This document shows, piece after piece, positions 51,664-61,830 of a stretch of 64,000 nucleotides of DNA; positions within the stretch are counted from its first letter, which is position 1, and each line of letters starts with the position of its first letter. Source of the stretch: Sipunculus nudus (Eukaryota > Annelida > Sipuncula > Golfingiida > Sipunculidae); assembly GCA_026874595.1 (NCBI GenBank), contig CM049311.1:66011953-66075952 (forward strand), read 5' to 3'. Position numbers and translations under genes: made by a program. The notes below the pieces were generated by a model. That model did no database searches. It was not told where the DNA came from and saw nothing but the letters and a program-made list of their open reading frames with translations.

Positions 51664-53487
51664 ACACTGAAATATGTATGAAGTGTCTTGCATAAGAAGA
51701 GCGCTCAATGGTAGTGAATGATTACATTTTAAATGCAGGGCTTTAAAGGAGTCAGTGATTTATAAATTACATGACTTCCAGCAAATACCGAATCATAATA
51801 AATAATAACAGGTCATTATACAGAATGAGTAGCATCTGTTGCGATGATGACGACCAGAAGGGGATGGGGTATTTGTGGTTTGTTTCTTTCTTTTTGAATG
51901 CATTTTAATGTACATCTTTCAAGTATCAATTAACCTATTGCCATTAGACAATTCAGTAAACATTATCTATTTTCTTTTTCGTTCTCTTTCGTAATATCAT
52001 CGGCCATATCATACATGACTTGGATCATTAAACGTTCATGAAAGCCCGAGAAAGTGACCAACGTCCTCGGTAAGACTCATAAGGTCTCCTTATTGGTCTT
52101 TAACATTGGGCATTAAACCATGTAGTTTGGATTAGCAACAAGACGAAAGCAAATGATTAACCAGGGACCGGGAATGGCCGGTCTCAGTAGCGAGCTTCTT
52201 TAACGGTTGAATTAGAGCGACAGTGGCAGCAATCACCTATTTCCATCTATAAGGTGATTAAACTAGATTCATGGCTAGCGGCGTGATGAGTGGAAAATAG
52301 ATTAGGGACTTCTCCCCCTGTGTGTATGGGATCATCTCCATTTACGATAACAGATTCAGTCCTTAGGGGCCGAGGACTGAAAGAGGAGGCGTCTATATGA
52401 ACGGCCGATATTTTCAGGGGTGCCCTTACGGTTTCCACTGGAGCTCAATTATTTCCTAGTGTCTTCAGTTTACTTGGCATGATGTTAATGCCAGAAAACC
52501 TCTACGATTTAACAGGAGATCCAAACATCGTACAGATACAGCTGGTGTGGCGGGAGTCCGAGTTGCATCCGGTTTTAATTACTAGGGTCAAACAGTAATC
52601 GTTGACACATTGTTTACCAGAATGCCTTGTAAATGTATTTTATAAATGATCTATGATGAGTTAGGAAAACTGCGTCTGAGAGTCGGCGATTAATTACAGT
52701 GAGCGCCTCAGCTGGACTTAATCAGTAATATCTCCCCGTGACGTCACTTGTGGCCTTTTCTATGTGTGCCCATTGTTCATCGTATGTTGCGATAGGCAAA
52801 AGTGATAGTCTGTCATCTTTTTCAGTGATGAACTTTTGTACAAACAAAGACGTTCAATATTTTCTTCAGTCAGACGGTCCATTAATCTTGTTTGCCTTTT
52901 ATTTCACAGATTTAATTTGAATTATAACCAGACGAAATAATTCCATGAAATGTATTATTAAACGTGAAAATTCTTTGCAAAACATTGAATTATCACAATA
53001 TTAATTGATAAAATAGGACTTAACCTTCTAATATTCATAGGAGAATGTAATTATGAAATACGTTTATTAACAAACCCATTTTATTTCGTCACTACAAATT
53101 GCTGATAGAACAATTTGACCTTTTCTGTACGGGATATGTGTGGCTTTTTTAGTGAAATCTCTGACTTCTTTGCGACGTCTATCAGTATGTTTCGGTCATG
53201 CCCCAAGAACACATCAAATATACCTAAGATTTTTATTCAATGACGCCCTTACAAGGTATCTTTCTATGGTTTACTAACATACTATTATATATATCTATTG
53301 AAACGGTCTTCTACACACACACACACTGTTTGTCCGGTCATGTTTTAAATGAAAGAGGATGTCATGTATGTGCGTGGCAGGTTGGTGGTGTGTCTACAGA
53401 GCAGGTGAATCATCGTGATAATGCAGCGCGAAGATCTCATACTATGACAGATTTAGTTTAATGATGTGTTGGATCTTGCTCACTCAG
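51664..53487. other. Non-repetitive DNA, possible regulatory region
   Basis: About 52030-52760 is less AT-biased and free of simple repeats. It contains a perfect palindromic CRE (GTGACGTCAC, 52738-52747) and TTAATTA/ATTAATTAC-type homeodomain motifs. No exon is recognised. Its role is a guess. Confidence 0.35.
52738..52747. promoter_or_regulatory. CRE-like palindrome
   Basis: GTGACGTCAC, a full 10 bp palindrome containing the TGACGTCA octamer bound by CREB/ATF-type factors. The site is exact; its function is unknown. Confidence 0.3.
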
Positions 53488-53676
53488 AATCAAACCGTCA
53501 TGTCCTGGGGACATCCGTCGTTACAACACCAGACGACTTCCGGTCCAGCTGCAGGGAACACCAGGGACTTTCTTCTCAAACACGTCCTTGAACCAGAATC
53601 TATTTTAAAGACATCGGGGGATCCTGGGGAAACTATTTCAATCACTGAGCAAATACCAGTCCTCACACGTTCGTAA
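53488..53676 (+). CDS. Candidate 3'-terminal coding exon
   Basis: An acceptor-like CTTGCTCACTCAG ends at 53487. In phase 0 the frame gives 62 residues (starting NQTVMSWGHPSLQ, ending TEQIPVLTRS) and a TAA at 53674-53676. The residue mix is balanced, unlike the AT-driven frames around it, and the base composition is locally higher in GC. The opposite strand is also open here, so an old transposon fragment is an alternative. No domain is recognised. It could be a distant exon of the 47 kb gene (phases are compatible), but nothing ties them together. Confidence 0.25.
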   Translation, partial: NQTVMSWGHPSLQHQTTSGPAAGNTRDFLLKHVLEPESILKTSGDPGETISITEQIPVLTRS

Positions 53677-56594
53677 TTATTTTCCAACTGTTTACCCTTG
53701 ACGATCATATTTTTTGTTAAATAAGTAATTGCTATGTATTTAGTTACGAATGCCCGTAAATGCATACAGTGCACATTTCATTGCATAAATGTGTTGTGCA
53801 CATTTTTTTGGGTATAAATAACCCATGTTTTGTGTTATTTCTACATTTATCTAAATCAAATTCAACATACACTTTACATATACTACAAATTAATACTTTT
53901 CAGATTTTTCTTGTTAGTGGTGATATTATTTTAATCTATATACCTTTTACAACCTTTTACAATGTTGAAACAAACGACACTTCTCTTTCGGGTCCCTTAT
54001 ATATCGACAAAAAGAAGTTATTTGATTTCTTCAAAAATAGCAGAGCAAGATTTAGCTTGAATAATAGTTTTTAGTCTTATCTTTCAATGTAACGCAACTG
54101 TCGGTGTCTTGTGTCCCTAGCTAACACCAGAAATAATGAATCCTAAGACCAGAGTACTTCTCGTTGAAAATGCCAACTGCTGAAGGCTGTACTTGTATTT
54201 TAACTAAACGAGGACTTAAACGTGACTTTGCATGAATTCTTCAACAAATAATTATAAAAAATATAAAAAATAAAAATAAAGATATTGAAGCGTGGTCGAT
54301 AAGAACAATTTTCTAAATAGAAATTGTGTGATCCTGTTTGAAACTTTTTTTTCTTTTTTTTCTACATACTGTGTATGTATATGAGAGACGTATTCTCTGT
54401 CCCTACCTGAGAATTAGCTATAGATAGTTTATTAATTAAGAAATTCCTATTTTACCTTTCTTGTTGTCCTTGTATTAACCGTTTATTGAACTTATGTGAA
54501 AATTAAAGGAACACTAATAAAATGAATTCGAAGTGTTCATAAGATGTGACTGGGCGCTAGGAAATTTATTTAAAAATAACCAGGTCGACAGTTTCATTTC
54601 AGATCAAAACATTCCGGTGCAGATAAACACAACATCACGTTAAAAACCACAAAAAAATCATCAACCATATTGCTTTGCAGAATGTTTACATATATGTGAA
54701 CATATCTCAAACTAATTATATCTAGTATTAATGTTCATGTTCAAGAACCAAATGTACGGTTATAAAAATGATTTAACTTTCTAAGCGAAGGTCGTTCGCG
54801 GAACACAATGCATGGTATAAAAGATGTTCCTGATTTATTTATACTTAGAATAAGGACTGCGGTAATGATAAGTATTAATATTCCTTAATAATATTCATAT
54901 AAAGAACAAACATTGATCAAATTATAGAGGACAGCATGCAAGCAATCATCACGGTGAGCGTTAAGTATTGTATTAATAATTTAAAGCCTTTGACACCTTC
55001 GAGGACATTATGCCTTGGAACAGGAATTACTCCATTGAACAATCATACTTGATCTAATATTGGCAAACCTTGCGACCAGCCTTGCTCCCATGAGTAATAC
55101 AGTGTCATTTACATGAATATCATATGAGAGATATGATTCAAAGCATATAACAGCTGGCAATATACCGAAGAATTGTGGAGTATGGTGTCACTTTCGAGGT
55201 GGCTCATTCGAAAATTGCCGACATAAATAATCGAGCATAGGGCCGGTTTTCGACGGCTCGCAATTTTTTATTCAAACTAAATCGCCTTTAATCGTCAGCT
55301 CCTGTGCCTGGGCCTATACTGATATAAAATAAGTGATAAATATGAAACAAAAAAAGAAAACAGAATGATCACCCCTTGATGTAATATCCACCTTGTAATA
55401 TCCACTGAAAAAGAGATATGAGCTCATAAGACAGGCCACATGTCACCGCCATCCAGTTCAGCGCATATTGAATAGTTTAACAAGCATTTAGATAAATGTG
55501 TCGGACACGAGTTTATAATTATACATCATTTGGTAGTTTACAGTGGTTACAATACAGAAGGGTCAAATGCATCTGTTTGTTTGGCTAAATTGCCCGGTAG
55601 CTGGCCTTGAAGGTCCAGCAAAGGGGCGCGATTCCCCTTCGCAATGTCCGGGAATGAGAACTGCTTTTAATGGTTATAAAAATTTGTAACTTGCAGTTAT
55701 TTACAGCTCACATGATTGACGATTATTTAAGAAATCACGCGACTGGGATATTATACGCAAGTGTAATAGACGATTGTCCGTTACACGTTGTGCAACCTAA
55801 CACTTTAGATGGCCAATTAATGAAGCCTGTATATTAAATGGGAGGATTTTTAAGTCATTAAGTATGACAGACAAGTATGTGATCTCCAAATACTATACTA
55901 TCACCAAATGTATGATATTTCCGTAATGCGCAGAATCGAATTCACAAGAGTAAAACTTTGCCGACAAGGGTTTGTGGGCGTCAAAATCTTCAAACAACAA
56001 TGTACCGGGGGTGTTAGGTATATTGAAGAGATTAATGTAGTCCGTTCGAATATGTTGAACAAAAGTTTTTTCAAGGGAAATGGTATAAACATGGATGGTA
56101 AAAACTTCACGGAATAAGTACTGTTTTGTAAGCATGTGAAGTGCAAAGGGAAGGTGTTTTTTGACAGATTTTGTTTTGAAACATGTAGTTCCCGCCCAAA
56201 CAGAAAAGATTCGTTTTGAGTATAAATGATCTCTGAGGAAGTGATGTGATCATACGTTTTGATAACTTTCCACAAGGGTTAGGGTTAGGACAAAAACAAG
56301 CCATACATTTATAGAGCGGCGGATATAGGAATCATAAAATGGGGCCCAGCACCTTTTTCATGTGTACAAGGGTGCAGATTATGCTATTACAGACTCTGTA
56401 CTTAAAGGAAACACAACGGGAAGAAACGAAAATGCCAGTTTTGCATTTTTTTTTTACCATGTGTGGGTCGTTTTGTTTAAAAAAAATTATAACCATTTGT
56501 AATAATTTTAAACTTTATTTATTTACGCGGATGATACAAATAATTAAACTTACTAGTGCGAGCCAATCTCCATAGCTCAGATATATGCTTTTTC
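53677..56594. other. Intergenic DNA, possible conserved non-coding stretches
   Basis: Frames of 104 codons (53760-54074, plus) and 124 codons (55901-56275, minus) are AT-driven and lack motifs. About 54880-55760 has homeodomain-like ATTAAT/TAATTA words and few simple repeats. Confidence 0.35.
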
Positions 56595-56740
56595 AGGGAT
56601 ATAGGAAACCGGAGGACCCAGAGAAAACAGTGATACTTGGATTAGAATGTGGGCGATCGAATTTAAAATGTATATCCAGCGATGGGGGTCCCGCTTATAT
56701 CCGGCTCCGTAGCAGAGCATTTAATTCAATTAAGTCTATC
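56595..56740 (-). repeat. SINE family B-like fragment
   Basis: GGAAACCGGAGGACCCAGAG followed by AAAAC is the reverse complement of the GTTTTCTCCGGGTCCTCAGG / TTTCC core in the family B SINE at 25547. The remaining part is too diverged to align. The 104-codon frame running through this stretch is therefore not treated as a gene. Confidence 0.4.
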
Positions 56741-57689
56741 AATCGGAAACCAGTATATATAAATTCAATGAACACACTTCATAATATGACTGACAGATTT
56801 GCATATTCATGTCTAAGTTTATTTTCGGGTTTGGTGGGAACAGTTGGTGCAGTGAGAATTGGGCACAAAACGAAAGGAAAAGTTACGGGAAAATTTTAAT
56901 GTTGTGTGTTTGTATGTTTGAATATTAATAAATTACAATGTCTCTTTTATAATACTAATGATGGACAGAAGAGAGCTTTAAGAAATTATTTGATGTTTTA
57001 ATTTAGAATCCGCATGATTAATATTTTTTTTACGTTTGTGCATATATATAAGAGCAGATCAACTCAGCTGCAACAAAATCCGTTTTACATGAAGTGTGTA
57101 AATATTCATAAAATATTCCATAGGGTCACAATGATTATTGTAATCGAAACAAGTCAGTAAATTATAACATGCGTACTTTGTAACGCAGATAATGCTGATA
57201 TCTATGACTTTTTTTATCTTAATTTGGCCATGATCCTATTTCCAGGTTGCTGTATCATTTCTTCCAATTTCACTGATATCAGAAATCATGGCTTGATTAA
57301 ACTTTTGGGTATATGTGGTATAAGTATGAACAGTATTAAGTTTTCTTTAATCTTAGTTTACAACATGTTTTTGTAATCGAACATAACACAGAGAATGAAT
57401 AAACAATATCGATAAAAGAGGTTGAGTAAATCAAATAGTGAGGAATTGTGACAGACACTGAATATCACAAGAAACAAGGTATCAAGAACCGGTGCGGGAT
57501 GAAAGCGGATATGTGCTAATACGAGCACCAAGGCAAATCTACAAAGTCTGTGTTGAAGAAAGTAAATCAGATGCATCTGAAAGGATTTACACTTCTGTCG
57601 TTGTCGCTTCCGACGTGAAAATCTCTCATCAGTCAATTGACTAAGATATGCAAAAATTTCATTTGCGTTTAAGTCGAAATGAGAGTTGA
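56741..57689. other. Unique intergenic DNA
   Basis: No supported feature. Confidence 0.4.
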
Positions 57690-57905
57690 GAGATAAAAAG
57701 GAAACACGGCCGTGTTTCGTTCACAGACGAGTGAGCCTTTCGGGGGATCCTCAGTGGTATTTCCAAGCGTAGGGGGCGACAACTCACCCAGGACTTGCAG
57801 CAGCGGAAATCGCCAGGCCTGGTTAACACCATGATATAAAAGACGGGTAGCGTGTGCCACCTGCTTTTTTCCTTGTCCGAGACCGGAATGGAATTCCTCA
57901 TATGA
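57690..57905 (+). mobile_element. SINE family A, 5'-truncated body
   Basis: It shares, in order with the copy at 9818, the blocks GTTCACAGACGAGTGAGCCT, TTCGGGGGATCC, CTCACCCAGGACTTGCAGCA, GGCCTGGTTAACACC and GTCCGAGACCGGAATGGAAT. The tRNA-like head is absent. It ends in a tandem duplication of GGAATTCCTCATAT just before the TRIM element. Confidence 0.6.
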
Positions 57906-57924
57906 TGGAATTCCTCATATGTAC

Positions 57925-58080
57925 TGTTACGTGGTGACATAAAAGCGGAAAGAACTGTCTCGCTAATGAAGCTTGCTTTTCTAGATAAGCGGTTAGCACG
58001 CCGGACATGTGCGCCACCGAAATAGGTTCGAATCCCGAATCGGCCCAGAATTTTCCCCTTAACAATTTGTCTTCATAACA
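57925..58080 (+). repeat. LTR1 of the TRIM
   Basis: 156 bp, TG...CA ended, with the imperfect terminal inverted repeat TGTTAC / ATAACA. It contains AGATAAGCGGTTAGCACGCC (A-box-like) and AGGTTCGAATCCC (B box) about 40 bp apart. It aligns with LTR2 along its whole length, by eye at roughly four-fifths identity. Confidence 0.75.
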
Positions 58081-58082
58081 AA

Positions 58083-58095
58083 TGGGGGCTCGTCC
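58083..58095 (+). other. Primer-binding site for tRNA-Pro
   Basis: TGGGGGCTCGTCC is the complement of the conserved 3' end of tRNA-Pro including CCA. This is the primer used by several retroelement groups. It sits 2 bp after the LTR, the normal position. Thirteen bases match before the similarity ends. Confidence 0.75.
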
Positions 58096-58185
58096 AACGT
58101 GACAGTAAAATTTGTGGCCCATAGAATAAGCTCACCAAAGTGTGACTCCTGGGGTAATTAGTCTTGTTCTGACAGCAGAATGCTG

Positions 58186-58197
58186 TTAAGAGGGGTG
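58186..58197 (+). other. Polypurine tract of the TRIM
   Basis: GTTAAGAGGGGTG: a short, slightly impure purine run abutting the first base of LTR2. This is where plus-strand priming occurs in LTR elements. Confidence 0.6.
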
Positions 58198-58353
58198 TGT
58201 TACGGGGTGATACTAAAGCGGACCAAACTGTCCCACTAGTGAATCTTGCTTTTCTACCGAAGTTGTTGGAACGCCGGACATGTGCGCCACTGACATGGGT
58301 TCGAATCTGGGATCGGCCCAGTATTTTCCCCTGAACAATTTGTCTTCAGTAAT
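58198..58353 (+). repeat. LTR2 of the TRIM
   Basis: It starts TGTTACGGGGTGATA. It shares TTGCTTTTCTA, ACGCCGGACATGTGCGCCAC, GGTTCGAATC, ATCGGCCCAG and CAATTTGTCTTCA with LTR1 in order. The A-box-like part is mutated, while the B box is intact. The 3' end (CAGTAAT) has lost the terminal CA. Confidence 0.7.
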
Positions 58354-60149
58354 ATTACATAATAAATTCATCTAACTATAAAAAATGAGTTGGTCACCTC
58401 CCCAAAGACGTATCATAATTATCATATATCCAAGTGAGATTTTAGAGTAACCTTTATTTTTAAAATATTTGTTCTGATACCAGTAACAACCCACCCTTCA
58501 AGCGTCATTGAAAATGTTTGTTTAGTTAATCCGACTCAGGGGACTAACAGAAAATACTTAAGGCAGACTGGGCCTACTTGACAGAGAGCATGAAATAAAT
58601 GGCTGACGATTAACTCTATGTCAGCAAATGTCGAGGTTTACATATTTCAAATTACATGTCCACTACTTCATGACATAAGAGGCTTGCGTTTTCGGAGTTG
58701 ATACATTATTAACGAAATTCCTTGTAGTTCCATAGAATTTGACCTGCATTTGCCATAAATCTTTGATTTATAAGCCCAAACGAAGAACTGCATGGCCTGC
58801 GTCCCGCCCCCGCTGGCCCAGGGTAAGGCAGAGATGGCTATACTTTGTGGCATATACATTCAAGGACGGGAAGTAGGTGGCCGTTTTCCAAGCAATCAAT
58901 TTCAAGTCTTCCTAAATGGCCTGGATCAATGCCGTTAATGCAGGCGTAATATAACATCCCCAGAAAATACTCAAGTAACTTCTCGTTAATGTTTGTAATA
59001 TAAATAATATGGCAGTGCATGACATGTTGAAATCAAACACGGACAAGGTATGTACCGTAAGGACTTTTCCACACTAGCTCTGGTCTTTCTGGCGGAGCAG
59101 CAATTCATAAACGATTTTCCTGGGAATTAATCCTTATCCCCTCAGCAGGAACATCCAAATAAAAAGTACTTCCGAGAAATTTGTCCCTTATAACAGTAAA
59201 AAAAACCAACTTATTATTTCTTCTCTGTTTCATAAGACTGTTTAAGCTCAAATACCTTCTGTTGAGCTGCTTTGAATACAAAATACAAAGGTAACAAAAA
59301 TATTAATTTTAAGTCTTCTTTTTTGTCATTTTTTTCGCAAGCCGTTAAGTTTTTCATGACGCTCTTAAATTATAAAATAGAACAAAAGAACACCAAGACA
59401 TTTTACATTTTTAGAATTAAAAAAGGAGGTGTTAGTAGTCAACTTTGTGTACATTCTTGACACCATATAGTCAAAACCCACATTTCGGTTTATAAGACCT
59501 CTCATACTAAGACTCTGTTGTGTAAAAATAAAAATTTATTTCAAGACTTTGTTCCACCATTTCTCGATTTGAGAGGGATGTAGACTTATTCACTCCCAAA
59601 AGAAAAAGTTTTACATAATAGCTCCTCCTTTGTTCATCGGTCATTTTTGCCTCTGCCAGGAGGTCATGCATTCATTCTCGTTCTTGAGCGTGTTTGTGTG
59701 TGTGCATGTCTGTTCAGAATGTGTCTATGAAGAATCAATCCCAGCAGATGATCCGGATTCAGTAACGTCATGAAGGAATATTCCCAAATACACCGTCATA
59801 TGCACAAATGAACCTTGGAATATTGGCCGAATAGGTGAAAACACGGTATTAGTTGTAACCAAAAAAAGGGACCCCACAAATGGCTGTTGCTTGCATTCCT
59901 TAGAATGCAGAGTTCTGGTTCTAATTTATCACTAAGTCATCGCTATTGATGTTGCTAATTGCTGCCTTTTCCCAATCACATCAAAGAAACAATTATGTGT
60001 TTGCTTGATGCCAAATTCGATTCATTCCTACAGATATAATTGAAAATTACTATTTCCTAACTGAAATGCCATATTTATACATATTTTAATGTTTAATTCA
60101 TTTTTATGTCCTTTCGTCAAGTTGGCAAAATAGGTATTCTATATATCAT
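58354..60149. other. Unique intergenic DNA
   Basis: No supported feature. Confidence 0.4.
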
Positions 60150-60305
60150 ACCAAGTGGAGTCAACCTGAAAAACCCCTTGTCTAATAAAACCACCTGTCT
60201 CTTACCACCATCCTTGAGTGAACCAAAAACATTCTCACTGGTTATAACAGACCCGTCTAATAAGACCACCTGTGAATAAAGGACACTTTCGGCCAGTACA
60301 ACGAA
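60150..60305 (+). mobile_element. Pogo/Tigger-like MITE remnant
   Basis: It contains twice the motif TCTAATAA(A/G)ACCACCTGT, which is typical of short pogo-type MITEs that mimic phrases such as 'accacctg...aaggacac'. Ends are decayed, and no inverted repeat can be set precisely. Confidence 0.4.
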
Positions 60306-60420
60306 TGTGCCTTATCACACGGGTTACATTGTATATAAAACATGTTACATAAATTACAAAACCAAAGTAAAAAATCACATGCTTCATATTTTTTGGTCCC
60401 ACAGTCCAGAGAACAATATA

Positions 60421-60589
60421 CAGTGAAACCTTGTTGTGTCGAATACCCCGCTTATGTCGAAGTTACAGACTCGATATTCCGGATAACTCTAGTTAAATTA
60501 TTACCAAATAAAACCCGCTTGTGTGGAACCTTGGATGTGACGAAGTTTTCTGAGGGTCCCTTCGACTTCGCCACAACGAGTTTTCACTG
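60421..60589 (+). mobile_element. Intact pogo/Tigger-like MITE, 169 bp
   Basis: The left end CAGTGAAACCTTGTTGTGTC matches the reverse complement of the right end, CAGTGAAAACTCGTTGTGGC. TA flanks both sides (60419-60420 and 60590-60591), the standard target duplication of Tc1/mariner/pogo elements. It has no coding capacity; a 101-codon frame at 60342-60647 runs straight through it and is not a gene. Confidence 0.8.
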
Positions 60590-60986
60590 TATTTATGTTT
60601 TGTGTCTCCGAACAATGTCATGCAGTTCTGCCAAACAACATTGTTAAATTTTGATACAACTTCCTATAAGTACCTTTTAATCTTTATCATAATTGTCGGT
60701 AGTAACACTTGACTTTTGTCACGAAACTCCTCGGACGTGCACGATTTTGGTCTTTAAATGATGATGAAACGTGTGTCCTTAGGGAAATAAAGTTTCTTAT
60801 TTGTCCATTAATCCAGAGATATTTAAATTAACTTTTCGAAGGGGCTATAGGAGCGGCATCTACGATTGTGTATCAAAACAGAAAAAAAGTTTGTAACTGT
60901 GAATCAAGGAAATTGATTATAAGCATCGAAGTCATGTTAAACAATTATACTGTAATTTTTTAAAGTCATAATAACATATTTATATC

Positions 60987-61075
60987 CAGTGGAACCCCGC
61001 CTCGCGACCGCCTCACAATTACGACCAGTTTTCTTGGTCCCTTGAATATTTAATGCTATTTCCATAATAAATTAC
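60987..61075 (+). mobile_element. Pogo/Tigger-like MITE fragment
   Basis: It starts CAGTGGAACCCCGCCTCGCG, a one-sided terminus of the same superfamily. The opposite end is missing, so the right limit is approximate. Confidence 0.45.
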
Positions 61076-61569
61076 TAAGAATCGCGACTTATCCTGAATT
61101 CTAAATTACATGCACTCTTTCTTGTTCAGGTAAAGACCCAGTGATAGGCTTAACGCTTCGATAAACTTGTATAGCTTGTTAACTAGAAATCCTTTAGGTT
61201 TAATAAAGAAAACGAGCCATTTTATCGTATATGTACCTTCATCTACATTCACCAACAGGTTACTGGTCTCTAATTAAAGTAAAATTTCTTTACACACTTT
61301 CATTTATTTTCATTCTCGTTGTTAATGAATACTCATTTCTTTCAGGCTGTAAGCGGTTTTCACTTGTTTTCACCTGTAACTGTTTCAGATATCTGGCGAA
61401 AAACTCAGACAAACGCATGTCAAGATTATTCTCATAACCCCGGAAAACTAATCTGTGAAATTGGAAAGTGAAGCGTCCATCTACACAGTGCTGATGATAT
61501 ATTACTGCTTTACTCAGCTAACCGTCCGATGAAAACCAATCAAAGACAGGGTTTTAAGAAATTTTTAAA

Positions 61570-61830
61570 GGGGCCTATTCTAAAATCTGACGTCTGTTAC
61601 TTTCAGATATTCCCTTGAGCCTCACCTAAAAGATAGAACAGAAAACATTGATCCCGCGGTACACAGGCTGTTCGTTTTGTTTATATCCACGTATATATAA
61701 CATGTTGGGGGCACGCAAGATTAAACCAAACATATTCAAAAGGGACATCTTGTTGAAAGTCAGACCAAATTGTGTTTTGCAAATGTTATTTTGCAATAAG
61801 CAATCAGTGATCATTCTGCACATATACGCA
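61570..61830 (+). repeat. Dispersed repeat D, copy 2
   Basis: It starts AGGGGCCTATTCTAAAATCT, continues with AAAAGATAGAACAGAAAACA and TTTGTTTATATCCACGTATA, and aligns in order with the minus strand of 7440-7672. No protein domain is recognised in the shared frame. Confidence 0.55.

Larger units (their letters stand above)
57925..58353 (+). mobile_element. TRIM retrotransposon with tRNA-like sequence in its LTRs
   Basis: This is a miniature LTR retrotransposon of about 430 bp. LTR1 57925-58080 starts TGTTACG and ends CATAACA. Two bases later comes TGGGGGCTCGTCC (58083-58095), which matches the primer-binding site complementary to the 3' end of tRNA-Pro. About 100 bp of non-coding interior follow, then a purine-rich AAGAGGGGTG (58188-58197), directly followed by LTR2, which again starts TGTTACG (58198). 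The order LTR, PBS, PPT, LTR without gag or pol defines a TRIM; replication proteins would come from an autonomous partner. Both LTRs contain a tRNA-like block with a B box. LTR2's end is decayed and no clear target duplication is visible, so the copy is old. Confidence 0.75.

Noticed and set aside
55901-56275. 124-codon minus-strand open frame
   Set aside because: AT-driven residue mix, opposite strand also open, no domain, signal peptide or splice sites.
56585-56899. 104-codon frame with a balanced residue mix
   Set aside because: Its start coincides with a minus-strand SINE-B-like motif (GGAAACCGGAGGACCC); no ATG or domain supports a gene.
57975-58040. Functional tRNA gene in LTR1
   Set aside because: The B box is good, but the acceptor and anticodon stems do not pair and the block is repeated in LTR2; it is part of the LTR.
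60342-60647. 101-codon plus-strand frame
   Set aside because: It crosses an intact MITE (60421-60589) from end to end.
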